In this document: positions 43,087 to 52,184 of the stretch, one piece after another
Numbering within the stretch: position 1 is the first letter of the stretch
How the letters are laid out: every line of letters begins with the position of its first letter
Source of the DNA: UBA4722 sp044221135
GTDB lineage: Bacteria > Pseudomonadota > Gammaproteobacteria > DSM-16500
Assembly (NCBI GenBank): GCA_044221135.1
Contig: JBGAPT010000001.1
Span: 62,001 to 126,000 of the forward strand
Direction: 5' to 3'
Length of the DNA: 64,000 bases
The notes under the pieces: generated by a model
The model's input: the letters and a program-made list of their open reading frames with translations, nothing else
What the model was told of the DNA's origin: nothing
Database searches by the model: none
Translations under genes and position numbers: made by a program

Positions 43087-43590
43087 CTATTTTTTTAGTG
43101 GCTGAAAATCGTATGACTGGCATTGCTCATCCTTACAAACAACTGTCCCAGGCGTACAATTAATATCAGTTCCATTTTCATTGATCACGACTGCATTCAA
43201 ATTTTTTGATATATCCATTCTACAAGTGATACCCGGTCCAGGAAACCAAAATAACCCATTGCTTTTTACTTGAGTAATAGTGGCCGTGTAGTGCGTGATT
43301 AAGTTTCCCTGTGCATCAAGCAGATCCTTTGGAATAAGAATATTAAGATGTTGTCCAGTTGTAATAGTTTCGGTATAAAAAGGTGGCGAACAAGTAACTG
43401 CTTTATGTTGTGTATCTGCTGGGGTAAGCTCACAAATACCGTAAGTAACAATAGCCTCAACAGAGTTTTGATTAATAATAATTCCTTTCCATGAGTTGAT
43501 GTTAGATGACGCTGGAATTGTAGGTGATAAATCAGCCGCACCAATAGTATTTAAAGTAAAACACATTAATAAAGCCATGATTTTTTTCAT
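43087..43590 (-). CDS. small secreted protein inserted between ruvC and ruvA
   Basis: I do not recognise a family. The 167-residue protein starts with a signal peptide (MKKIMALLMCFTLNTIGAAD) and has seven cysteines after it (YGICELTP, AVTCSPPF, ITCRMDI, INCTPG, VVCKDEQC), so disulfides are likely and the protein is probably periplasmic or secreted. The pattern of an N-rich strand, YGIC/YRVC and a later C-x-M/L-D is shared loosely with the proteins at 25403 and 26448. GGAGATCC precedes the ATG. It lies between two DNA repair genes without functional link. Confidence 0.7.
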   Translation of the reverse strand: MKKIMALLMCFTLNTIGAADLSPTIPASSNINSWKGIIINQNSVEAIVTYGICELTPADTQHKAVTCSPPFYTETITTGQHLNILIPKDLLDAQGNLITHYTATITQVKSNGLFWFPGPGITCRMDISKNLNAVVINENGTDINCTPGTVVCKDEQCQSYDFQPLKK

Positions 43591-43602
43591 GTGGATCTCC
43601 TT

Positions 43603-44133
43603 TTAGCTCATGGGTTGATAATTCCGCCAGCTATTACGTTTCTTACTTGATGGCATAGCGCCAGCCAGTGTTTGTAAACTAACGCGTGTATGGGCATGAC
43701 ATAAAGCCACTGCTAATGCATCCGCTGCATCTGCTTGCAAACTCTCTTTCATATTTAATAATTGCCGTACCATGTGCTGTACTTGTTCTTTTTTAGCTGC
43801 TCCATAACCTACAACAGATTGCTTCACTTGGCGCGCAGAATATTCGGAAATAGGAAGTTCAAGCGCGACAATGGCCGCGCCACGCGCTTGACCAAGCTTA
43901 AGAGCTGATCCGGGATTTTGATGCATAAAAATTTGCTCGATGGCGGCTTCGATGGGTTGATGTTGCTGGATGATAGCTTTGAGACCCGTGTAAATTTGCT
44001 GTAACCGGATACCTGGATTGTTCTCTGCTATACGGATACAGCCGCTATCCAGATGAAATGTTTTGTTTCCTTCCAAACGAATCAATCCATAGCCTGTGAT
44101 ACGAGAGCCAGGATCTATTCCGATTATTACCAT
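43603..44133 (-). CDS. ruvC: Holliday junction resolvase RuvC
   Basis: RuvC cuts Holliday junctions. The RNase H-like fold has the catalytic Asp in IIGIDPGSRITGYG, Glu in AAIEQIFMHQNPGSALKLGQ, and the Asp pair in LQADAADALAVALCHAH. 176 residues is normal. It is followed by a secreted-protein gene and then ruvA-ruvB; upstream is a toxin-antitoxin pair and yebC. Confidence 0.97.
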   Translation of the reverse strand: MVIIGIDPGSRITGYGLIRLEGNKTFHLDSGCIRIAENNPGIRLQQIYTGLKAIIQQHQPIEAAIEQIFMHQNPGSALKLGQARGAAIVALELPISEYSARQVKQSVVGYGAAKKEQVQHMVRQLLNMKESLQADAADALAVALCHAHTRVSLQTLAGAMPSSKKRNSWRNYQPMS

Positions 44134-44150
44134 GAAATGAGTTCCTCAAA

Positions 44151-44423
44151 TTAAAGGCGCTTTTTTAAATCACGATAGAAATTTTCATGTGTGCTTAAGG
44201 AAAGCAACACTAATTCTTTTTCAGCATGTTGATAAGCCAGTAACATTAATTGTTTCTGAATATAGAATTTATAAACTCTGATACCAGCAAGATCACCTTG
44301 TTTTAATTCTCCAATATCAGGATCTTTTGCAATTTCATCAATCGTATCTTCAACAATTTCAATTTGATTTCGCATGAGTTTTTTTGCGGATTTTTTAAAT
44401 GCATTAGTGATTACTATTTTCAT
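44151..44423 (-). CDS. RelE/ParE-type toxin
   Basis: The 90-residue protein has the RelE/ParE shape: a first strand KIVITNAFKKSAKKLM, two helices, then GDLAGIRVYKFYIQKQLMLLAY with the basic central strand and LVLLSLSTHENFYRDLKKR at the end. RelE-like members cut mRNA on the ribosome, ParE-like ones inhibit gyrase; the sequence does not decide which. It overlaps the antitoxin gene by 4 bp. Confidence 0.85.
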   Translation of the reverse strand: MKIVITNAFKKSAKKLMRNQIEIVEDTIDEIAKDPDIGELKQGDLAGIRVYKFYIQKQLMLLAYQHAEKELVLLSLSTHENFYRDLKKRL

Positions 44424-44644
44424 AAAATGCCGCGTTTATATTTCTCAACATTACCCGCGTTATAATCTTCTAAACCTAACAAAATATTTTTTATTTGGGA
44501 ATAAGTAAGATCGGGGTTATCTTCTGCGATATGACCAATTTTAGCCCAATGCTCAATTTGCTTTGTGACAGACCGGCTTAGCACTTTTGACTGAGAACGT
44601 GCATCATTAACTAATTTTTCATCTAAATTCACTGCAATACTCAT
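44420..44644 (-). CDS. ParD-like antitoxin
   Basis: The 74-residue partner of the toxin begins with a ribbon-helix-helix region (IAVNLDEKLVNDARSQSKVL, then SRSVTKQIEHWAKIGHIAED) of the ParD-like type and has a C-terminal toxin-binding tail (NILLGLEDYNAGNVEKY). It should also repress the pair's promoter. The pair is inserted between yebC and ruvC, which are normally adjacent. Confidence 0.82.
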   Translation of the reverse strand: MSIAVNLDEKLVNDARSQSKVLSRSVTKQIEHWAKIGHIAEDNPDLTYSQIKNILLGLEDYNAGNVEKYKRGIL

Positions 44645-44771
44645 AACTGATTACCTCGTACCATTTATCAGAGATTCTTCCTGCCTATTTATTGTAATAT
44701 ACAACATTTTATTGTTTTTATCAATAAATAATAGCATAAAAAATTAGATAATGAGTCGCAATAACAAGACA

Positions 44772-45521
44772 TTACTCTAACTCGGCCAATACTTCCTCCG
44801 CCACGTCCGCATTCGTATACACTTCTTGCACATCATCTAAATCTTCTAGCATATCCGTCAACTTTATTAATTTTTCCGCGATTTCTTTATCTGTAATTTC
44901 GATTTGCAACGTTGCTGTCAATGTCACTTCAGCATGGGCAGGCTGCAATCCTGCGGTCAACATTATTTTTTTCAAGTGCAAAAATGCATCGGGTTTCACA
45001 GTGACATCGATGCTTTTATCCTCATTGACAATCACATCTTCCGCACCTGCTTCAAGCGCAAGCTCCATGACACGCTCTTCATCTGCACCCGGTGCAAATG
45101 TAATTTGACCCATTTCATTAAATAAATAAGCAACGGAGCCATCCGTTCCTAAGTTTCCACCGCATTTAGTAAAGGCATGACGCACATCCGCTACAGTACG
45201 ATTACGATTGTTAGTCATACAATCCACAATGACTGCTATACCATTTGGGCCATAACCTTCATAACGCACTTCTTCCACCTGCTCGCCTTCCATGCCCCCT
45301 GCGCCGCGCTTGCTTGCACGATCAATTACATCGCGTGTCATATTAGCATACAGCGCTGCATCGATAGCCGCACGTAAACGTGGATTAGAATCTGGATCGC
45401 CGCCACCTAATTTAGCAGCCACAGTGATTTCACGTATCAATTTAGTATACAGTTTGCCGCGCTTGGCATCTTGTTTTGCCTTATGACGCTTGATGTTTGC
45501 CCATTTGCTATGACCAGCCAT
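44772..45521 (-). CDS. yebC: YebC/PmpR family transcriptional or translational factor
   Basis: The 249-residue protein is a typical YebC: MAGHSKWANIKRHKAKQDAK at the start, KLGGGDPDSNPRLRAAI, RYEGYGPNGIAVIVDC and NLGTDGSVAYLFNEMGQI. The family was long described as transcriptional regulators; some members act on the ribosome at proline stretches. It lies 11 bp after aspS and upstream of the toxin-antitoxin pair and ruvC, the usual gammaproteobacterial order apart from the insertion. Confidence 0.96.
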   Translation of the reverse strand: MAGHSKWANIKRHKAKQDAKRGKLYTKLIREITVAAKLGGGDPDSNPRLRAAIDAALYANMTRDVIDRASKRGAGGMEGEQVEEVRYEGYGPNGIAVIVDCMTNNRNRTVADVRHAFTKCGGNLGTDGSVAYLFNEMGQITFAPGADEERVMELALEAGAEDVIVNEDKSIDVTVKPDAFLHLKKIMLTAGLQPAHAEVTLTATLQIEITDKEIAEKLIKLTDMLEDLDDVQEVYTNADVAEEVLAELE

Positions 45522-45532
45522 ATTCTACTCCC

Positions 45533-47293
45533 TTACTTTTCTTCAATTTTTTTATTGATTCGAATACCTAATTCAATTAGTTGTGCGGGTTCAACCGGTG
45601 AGGGTGCATCTGTCAATGGACAAGTTGCAGTTTGTGTTTTTGGAAAAGCAATCACTTCACGAATAGAGGTGGAATCCGTCATCAACATCGCTAATCGATC
45701 TAAACCAAATGCAATACCACCATGCGGCGGACAACCAAATTTTAATGCTGTGAGCAAGTGCCCAAATTTTTCTTGCGCAGCTTCTTCTGAAATATTTAAT
45801 AAGCAAAAAACCGCCATTTGCAATTCAGAGGAATTAATACGAACTGAACCACCACCAATTTCACTGCCATTTAATACCATATCATAAGCACGCGCTAAAA
45901 TTTTAGTAGGATCTTGTGTTAACTCATTGATGTCTTTAATTTTAGGTGCTGTAAAAGGATGATGACAGGCTGTTAAACGCCCTTCGCCTGTTTCAAACAT
46001 AGGAAAATCAACGACCCACAAGGGGCGCCAACCTTTTGCAACCAATCCACGATCGTGTCCCACGCGTAAACGCAACGCACCCAACGCATCATTCACAACA
46101 GAGCGCTTATCTGCGCCAAAGAAAATAATATCACCCACTTTAGCGTGAGTACGTTCAACAATCCGTTTCACAACAGCCTCAGGAATAAATTTCAAAATAG
46201 GTGATTGCAATCCATCTGCATTATATTTTATATACGCTAACCCTTTGGCGCCAAACACACTAATGTAACTCGTGTAATCATCAATTTCTTTACGGCTAAT
46301 ATCCGCACCACCTGATATGCATAACGCAGCAACACGGCCATGAGGATCGTTAGCCGGTGCAGAAAATACTTTGAATTCTACCTCTTTCAATAAATCAGTG
46401 ACATCTACTAATTCTAATGCGATACGTAAATCAGGTTTATCTGAACCATAACGTGACATCGCCTCTGCATAAGGCATACGTGGGAAAGGGTTAGGTAATT
46501 CTACATTCAATAATTCTTTAAACATCCCACGGATCATTTCTTCCATTGGTTGTTGAATTTCTTCTTCCGATAAAAAAGATGTTTCAATATCTAATTGAGT
46601 AAACTCAGGTTGGCGGTCAGCACGTAAATCTTCATCACGGAAACAACGCACCACTTGATAATAACGATCCATACCCGCCATCATCAATAATTGTTTAAAC
46701 TGTTGTGGTGATTGAGGTAAAGCGAAAAAAGAACCTGGCTTAGTGCGGCTAGGAACTAAGTAATCACGCGCACCTTCTGGTGTTGCTTTAGTCAAAAAAG
46801 GTGTTTCAATATCCATAAAACCACGATCATCTAAAAAACGACGCAAATAACGCGTGATGCTTGCGCGAAATTTCATACGATATAACATTTCAGGACGACG
46901 CAAATCCAAATAGCGATAACGCAAACGTGTTTCTTCACCTACATCATGATATTCATCAATAGGAAAAGGAGGCGGCTCAGAACGATTTAAAATAGTGAGC
47001 TCCAAACCCTCTATTTCAATCTCGCCTGTCGCTAAATCACGATTGACAGTTCCCTCTGGACGACGACGTACACGCCCTTTGACTTGCACTACAAATTCAT
47101 TGCGCAATGATTCAGCCAGCTTAAATAATTCAGGATGTGAAGGTGCAATAACAATTTGCACTAACCCTTCGCGATCACGTAAATCAATAAAAATAACGCC
47201 TCCATGATCACGGCGTCGATGTACCCATCCGACTAGCTTAACTGCTTGATCTAATTCTTTTGTTGTAACTTGGCCACAATAATGACTACGCAT
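45533..47293 (-). CDS. aspS: aspartyl-tRNA synthetase
   Basis: AspS charges tRNA-Asp. The OB-fold anticodon domain (1-105) has VGWVHRRRDHGGVIFIDLRD; class II motif 2 is RYYQVVRCFRDEDLRADRQP, motif 3 is GGIAFGLDRLAMLMT, and the bacterial GAD insertion lies at about 290-410. 586 residues is normal for the bacterial type. It heads the aspS-yebC-ruv series, with a family F repeat upstream. Confidence 0.97.
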   Translation of the reverse strand: MRSHYCGQVTTKELDQAVKLVGWVHRRRDHGGVIFIDLRDREGLVQIVIAPSHPELFKLAESLRNEFVVQVKGRVRRRPEGTVNRDLATGEIEIEGLELTILNRSEPPPFPIDEYHDVGEETRLRYRYLDLRRPEMLYRMKFRASITRYLRRFLDDRGFMDIETPFLTKATPEGARDYLVPSRTKPGSFFALPQSPQQFKQLLMMAGMDRYYQVVRCFRDEDLRADRQPEFTQLDIETSFLSEEEIQQPMEEMIRGMFKELLNVELPNPFPRMPYAEAMSRYGSDKPDLRIALELVDVTDLLKEVEFKVFSAPANDPHGRVAALCISGGADISRKEIDDYTSYISVFGAKGLAYIKYNADGLQSPILKFIPEAVVKRIVERTHAKVGDIIFFGADKRSVVNDALGALRLRVGHDRGLVAKGWRPLWVVDFPMFETGEGRLTACHHPFTAPKIKDINELTQDPTKILARAYDMVLNGSEIGGGSVRINSSELQMAVFCLLNISEEAAQEKFGHLLTALKFGCPPHGGIAFGLDRLAMLMTDSTSIREVIAFPKTQTATCPLTDAPSPVEPAQLIELGIRINKKIEEK

Positions 47294-47325
47294 AATTTTA
47301 CCTTTCTTGTTTTATTATTGACTTT

Positions 47326-47450
47326 CAGGAGTTCCCGCTGGAACTCCTTTCTTGTTTATATGCTGCGCATAAGCAAAGCTTATGCTTGCACTCAGAGGGA
47401 AGAATCGCGATTCTCCCCTCTGAGAACACCCCATCGCGGGTAATGGGATC
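47326..47450. repeat. interspersed hairpin repeat, family F copy 6
   Basis: It opens CAGGAGTTCCCGCTGGAACTCC, missing the short GAAAAGC loop of other copies so that it folds perfectly, then TTTATATGCTGCGCATAAGC, AAGCAAAGCTTATGCTT, and the palindrome AGAATCGCGATTCT. It lies between the DUF502 gene and aspS. Confidence 0.7.
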
Positions 47451-47509
47451 ACCAACTCATTTGCTGCACCACCGCAAGCGGCGGGAAATAAATTTTATTG
47501 ACTTCAATT

Positions 47510-48136
47510 TTATTTTAATTGTTTATTGTTGGGGATCAACGGCTGCATCACACCCAATGAAATAACAAATTTCAATGCTTGATCTACACTCATCTCTAAC
47601 TCAATCACATCTTTTCGCGGTACCATCATAAGAAAACCCGATGTAGGATTTGGCGTCGTGGGAATAAATAAACTCACCATCGCTTCGCCATTTAACGTGT
47701 TTACAACTTCAGCTGTGCCATCTCCTGTTTGAAAAGCAATACTCCACATCCCTACACGCGGGTATTCGACTAATAACACTTTACGAAACGATTGACCGCC
47801 AGGTGTGAATAATGTTTGCAAAACTTGTTTTACACTCGCATAAATAGTACGGACTAAAGGAATATGCGCAATGATAGCATCGCCTATCAGCACCAAACGT
47901 CTACCAATAAAATTAGCAACAATCAAACCTGTCAGAAAAATCACGACCAATGTGATTAATACACCAATACCTGGAACATGAAATCCAAGGAGCGCATCAG
48001 GCTGATATTGATGAGGTAATAACGATAACGTATTACTTAATATATCCACTAAAAATTTGATGACCAAAATAGTCACCCAAATGGGTAACCAGACCAGCAG
48101 GCCTGAAATAAAGTATCGTCTCAATAATGACATCAT
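47510..48136 (-). CDS. DUF502 family inner membrane protein
   Basis: The 208-residue protein has two or three membrane helices (YFISGLLVWLPIWVTILVIK and VPGIGVLITLVVIFLTGLIV) and the DUF502 conserved parts IPLVRTIYASVKQVLQTLF, VEYPRVGMWSIAFQTGDG and SLFIPTTPNPTSGFLMMVPR. No reaction is known. It lies 3 bp after the zinc-ribbon gene and before aspS, as in many gammaproteobacteria. Confidence 0.92.
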   Translation of the reverse strand: MMSLLRRYFISGLLVWLPIWVTILVIKFLVDILSNTLSLLPHQYQPDALLGFHVPGIGVLITLVVIFLTGLIVANFIGRRLVLIGDAIIAHIPLVRTIYASVKQVLQTLFTPGGQSFRKVLLVEYPRVGMWSIAFQTGDGTAEVVNTLNGEAMVSLFIPTTPNPTSGFLMMVPRKDVIELEMSVDQALKFVISLGVMQPLIPNNKQLK

Positions 48137-48139
48137 AGT

Positions 48140-48448
48140 TTAGGTCGCCGCCATATCTTTTGTTTTAGTATCCGTACTAATTTTAGTATCTGCAGGTTTT
48201 GTATCACTGCTCGCTTGTCCACCTGCAGCATCTTCTTTCTTCGATGCAGTTTCAGCAGGTTTGCCTTTGTTACGAAAATCGGTGGCATACCACCCTGTGC
48301 CTTTTAACTGAAAACCTGCCGCTGAAATCAGTTTTTGTAGTGTAGGTTTACCACAAACTGGGCAGTCTGTTAATGGTGCATCTGTCATTTTTTCAAATGA
48401 CTCCAGTCTATGGCCGCATTGACCACATTGGTATTCATAGATTGGCAT
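48140..48448 (-). CDS. FmdB-type zinc ribbon protein
   Basis: From the ATG at 48448 the 102-residue protein starts MPIYEYQCGQCGHRLESF and has CPVCGKPTLQKLIS, together a four-cysteine zinc ribbon of the FmdB regulatory family, followed by GFQLKGTGWYATDF and a Lys/Ala/Thr-rich tail. The longer frame to 48565 is unlikely. FmdB proteins commonly sit before aspS with a DUF502 gene, as here. Function is unproven. Confidence 0.88.
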   Translation of the reverse strand: MPIYEYQCGQCGHRLESFEKMTDAPLTDCPVCGKPTLQKLISAAGFQLKGTGWYATDFRNKGKPAETASKKEDAAGGQASSDTKPADTKISTDTKTKDMAAT

Positions 48449-48699
48449 GTTGATTACTCTCGCAATTAACTCGTAAAAACCACTTATTTTAACAAGGTAC
48501 TGGCTACGGTGATAGAACAAAATAGTATCTGGGGTGAAACAATTCGAATCGCTCACGCTATTCAATATTTTTACATTAAAATCAATGTGTTATGTAAGCA
48601 CCACATTTTCTGCCTAAACCACAAAACAAAAAAAACACGCCTATACTTAATTTGTACAACTCCATTTACGCCCATTGCGTTTTGAGAGGAAAACATATT

Positions 48700-51231
48700 A
48701 TGGCAAGCCCAAGAAAATTAATCGTTCGCACAAGCGATGGCACTACTTCTGGCATTCCAAAAGCTGTCAGAGATAAGATGCAAGCATTAGCCGGCAGCTC
48801 TCCTCCACACACTGAGCTTCGCAGTATTAAATCAGAAGAAAAACATCTTGTTCATTATGAAAGACGAATCAAAAGCATTGACAAGGGTGTGAAATTATTA
48901 CTGAAAAGCAATCCGGGATATCAAAAACTACCTCCGGAAGAGCAAAAAAAAATAATGCAAAATTTCAATACTCGTAGAGAAGCTCTGTTAAAGAGACTCC
49001 AAAATGAAGATCTCAGACACGCAAATGAAAAAGAAGAAAAACTCCGTGTGTTAGGTGAGCAGGAAGCAAAAAAAACAGATTATTCTGCTGATGAAGTCCG
49101 CGAAAAAAAGTTTAGGGAGATTGAAGCAGACTTAGGTTCAACAGAGCCTTATCTACAAATACTTTCGGATTATGTTCTCCTAGTTGAAGAAGATTTAAAA
49201 AAACTAAATCTTATTCCTGAAAAAGAAGTGCGAGAAGCTTTAGGCAGAGCAGAAGAATATGCCATCTTAGCAGACGGAAGAGAAACGCTATGCACTGTAA
49301 CACAGCGAACAGGTAAAAATCAGGATAGATGGATTATTCAAATGGAAGTACCGCAAGATCCACTGTCTGAAGAAGCGAAACAAGAATTTCTTCGTATTAT
49401 AACTACTATTAAAAGCGGTGGAAATCAAGAGACCCTACCTCAATGGTATAAAATAATGCCTCAAAGTGAAAAGGAATTATTTTTCCATACGTTTAGAAAA
49501 GCAAAAAATACAGCTGACATTGGCCGTAAAATACAATCTATTTCAAGCAAGCATCGATCTATCCCTGGATTAGCTAATTATTCCAAACATATTTTTGTAG
49601 TCATGAAATCGGATGGAACAGTCGTAACACAGGATCAGCGAGATCGTTCAAGCCATATTAGCTCACGAGATGTTTTTGAAAGTGGAAAAAAACTAGGACA
49701 AGATGTTACACAACTCGCTGAACAAATGACAGAACAAAATGTAGAACAAGTTATCAATACTAGATTAGAGAGCCAAGTTGCCAGCTTAGTCGCAGCAAGA
49801 AAAAAACAAGGCTTATCAAATGATACTGTTATTACAGTACCCGTTTTAATGCAAACGTTAATTACTCCCGTTGTTCCTGAAATGTTTCGTCCAGACAAGA
49901 CTCTGCATAATAACAAGAATGCAGTGATTGCAAAATTAAAACAAGCTGAAAAATCAAAAACCCGAACAGTTACACTACCTGATGGAACAAAAGTAAAAGT
50001 TAAGATTGAGTTTATCTCGACTAATCATCCACTGAATCCTTGGCGTTATGCATCGTTTGTCGCTACTGCTCAAGAAAAAAAATATGACATAGATGAGAAC
50101 GCTGAAGTAACAGCTGGAAAAGAAAATGACGAAAGCATTAAAAAATTAATTCTCCTTTTAAAAAAATATCACAGCCAATCATATGATCTCAAGATATTAG
50201 CAGTTCGGGAAGCCTTAATAAACGCTTTCAAGAGCTCAAGGAAAATTCAAGATCGAGAGCTCTATCTGAGTGCTTTAGAAGAATTAGCCGTGGGCTTAAT
50301 GCATGGAATTCCTTATGGTTCTTGTGTCAGCGGAAAAGATCGTAAAGGGATAGAAACAATCTATACTGATGCCATGCGGTGGTATTTAGATGAATACGGG
50401 ACTATACCACCTTCTTACGAAACACCTCCCTCAAAAGCTAGACAAGAATTTGTTAGGATGTTTACAGATCTCTATGTTACCCGTCACTTACATGAAAATG
50501 CTGGACAAAACGCACCTGGAGCTGATGCTATCAAAGATCCAATGGGTTACTTACCTGATGACATGCTTGACTCTATCATAATCGCAACCAACAATAAAAA
50601 TATCCATCAACAATCTGATGCAATAGCCAGCCTTAATGAAAACGACAAACTAAAAAATAAACTCTCTAGCACAGCATTAGAAGAAGATCACAGTCATGTA
50701 TCAGAATCGATGGAATTGAATAGAAAAAGAAAGACAGAAAAACCCTTTCTCGAAGAATTAGAAGAAAAACCTAAGATGGAAAAATCAAGTAGTGCTACTC
50801 TATTACACACGTTTTTTGGCGGTTCAAAAAGAGCACTGGAAAATAGAAGAGCTACATCTGTCATAAGCGAAGAGGAAAGACAATTAATTCTAGAAATAAA
50901 AAGCATTCTTCCTGAAAAAACAAGTTTTAGAAATGCAACAGGGATCAACAAATTAATCACATTATTTAAAAAAGAAAGAGATAATGTGACACTGCAACAA
51001 CTTGGAAAAATTTGCGATGAACGGTTGAGCATAACCATGGAAAAACGTTCTGTTTTTGACAATGATATTTATGCAGTCATTTCTGATTTATCGAAAGATC
51101 ACACTGATGCAGCAACATTAGCCAGGTGGAAGGTAATAAGAGAAAGGCACACATCTGATGCAAAATTATCCGCTACCTCAGCACAACAAACACCAAGTAC
51201 TACTCATAAACCTCCAAAACTCTCAACATAA
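48700..51231 (+). CDS. effector-like protein with CX5R phosphatase-type motif
   Basis: The 843-residue protein has a charged helical N-terminal part (about 40-150) and a central domain containing GSCVSGKDRKGIETIYTDAM, in which Cys542 to Arg548 form C-V-S-G-K-D-R. This CX5R loop is like those of SopB/IpgD and Legionella SidF phosphoinositide phosphatases (C-K-S-A/G-K-D-R). The following YLTRH-like LYVTRHLHENAGQNAPGADA supports one folded domain. The C terminus (about 690-843) is a helical and low-complexity region. AGAGGA lies before the ATG at 48700; the frame to 48652 has no good ribosome site. No signal peptide is present, as expected for a type IV secreted protein. The activity is inferred from the motif alone. 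Confidence 0.8.
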   Translation: MASPRKLIVRTSDGTTSGIPKAVRDKMQALAGSSPPHTELRSIKSEEKHLVHYERRIKSIDKGVKLLLKSNPGYQKLPPEEQKKIMQNFNTRREALLKRLQNEDLRHANEKEEKLRVLGEQEAKKTDYSADEVREKKFREIEADLGSTEPYLQILSDYVLLVEEDLKKLNLIPEKEVREALGRAEEYAILADGRETLCTVTQRTGKNQDRWIIQMEVPQDPLSEEAKQEFLRIITTIKSGGNQETLPQWYKIMPQSEKELFFHTFRKAKNTADIGRKIQSISSKHRSIPGLANYSKHIFVVMKSDGTVVTQDQRDRSSHISSRDVFESGKKLGQDVTQLAEQMTEQNVEQVINTRLESQVASLVAARKKQGLSNDTVITVPVLMQTLITPVVPEMFRPDKTLHNNKNAVIAKLKQAEKSKTRTVTLPDGTKVKVKIEFISTNHPLNPWRYASFVATAQEKKYDIDENAEVTAGKENDESIKKLILLLKKYHSQSYDLKILAVREALINAFKSSRKIQDRELYLSALEELAVGLMHGIPYGSCVSGKDRKGIETIYTDAMRWYLDEYGTIPPSYETPPSKARQEFVRMFTDLYVTRHLHENAGQNAPGADAIKDPMGYLPDDMLDSIIIATNNKNIHQQSDAIASLNENDKLKNKLSSTALEEDHSHVSESMELNRKRKTEKPFLEELEEKPKMEKSSSATLLHTFFGGSKRALENRRATSVISEEERQLILEIKSILPEKTSFRNATGINKLITLFKKERDNVTLQQLGKICDERLSITMEKRSVFDNDIYAVISDLSKDHTDAATLARWKVIRERHTSDAKLSATSAQQTPSTTHKPPKLST

Positions 51232-51329
51232 TACAAACTCCCAACAAATAAATCATCTTCAATACAGATACCCATTACATTTTATATTAAAAACAGATAA
51301 GATGGGTTACAGATCAGAGACTATTTTCC

Positions 51330-52172
51330 ATGCAAAAATCCATTTTAATCACCGGCTGCTCCAGCGGCATCGGATTGTCAGCCGCTCAAATCCTCCAAAA
51401 AAGAGGATACCGCGTTTTTGCAACAGCGCGCAAAGAAGCTGACGTTGAAAAACTTCAGGCATTCGGTTTGGAAAGCTATCATTTGGACGTCAATGACTCG
51501 CACTCTATACAACACGTACTCTCTGATATTCTGACAAAAACAAATGGAACGCTGGACTCTTTATTTAATAATGCGGGCTTTGGGCAAACTGGCGCAATCG
51601 AAGATTTAACACGTGAGGTGATACGCAAGCAATTTGAAACAAATGTATTAGGTCCTATGGAGTTAGTCACACTTGTATTGCCCATTATGCGCAAACAAGG
51701 TCATGGTCGTATTATTCAAAATTCATCTATCTTAGGGATTATAGCAATGCCCTACTATGGCGCTTATAATGCTTCTAAATTTGCATTAGAAGGTTTTAGT
51801 AACACCTTGCGTCAGGAATTACGCGACACAAACATTTTTGTTTCAATCATTGCGCCGGGACCTATTAAAACGCAATTTCGAGACAATGCATTGGCTATGT
51901 ACAAAAAAACGGTGCCTCAACATGGCAGCGTGCATCATACGCAATATAAAAATCTAGAAAATTATTTTGAGACTGCAAAAGACAAACACCCACTCATGAC
52001 TGTCACGCCTGATGCAGTTGTCAAGCAATTAATTCATGCCCTAGAAAGTCCAAAGCCTAAAGCGCACTATTACATAGGTATTCCGGCAAATTTATTTGCG
52101 TGGATGCGTAGACTTTTACCTGACTGTGCATTAGATTGGGTAGTTACTAAAATTACGAGTGCAAAAATTTAA
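51330..52172 (+). CDS. short-chain dehydrogenase/reductase (SDR)
   Basis: A classical SDR of 280 residues: the cofactor site is ILITGCSSGIGLSAAQIL (TGxxxGIG), NNAGFGQTGAIEDL follows, and the catalytic triad is Ser in IIQNSSILG with YGAYNASKFALEGF (Tyr-x3-Lys). ATARKEADV after the second strand suggests NADP(H). The substrate is unknown. The gene is followed 13 bp later by the broken wrbA. Confidence 0.93.
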   Translation: MQKSILITGCSSGIGLSAAQILQKRGYRVFATARKEADVEKLQAFGLESYHLDVNDSHSIQHVLSDILTKTNGTLDSLFNNAGFGQTGAIEDLTREVIRKQFETNVLGPMELVTLVLPIMRKQGHGRIIQNSSILGIIAMPYYGAYNASKFALEGFSNTLRQELRDTNIFVSIIAPGPIKTQFRDNALAMYKKTVPQHGSVHHTQYKNLENYFETAKDKHPLMTVTPDAVVKQLIHALESPKPKAHYYIGIPANLFAWMRRLLPDCALDWVVTKITSAKI

Positions 52173-52184
52173 TTAAGGTTATCG

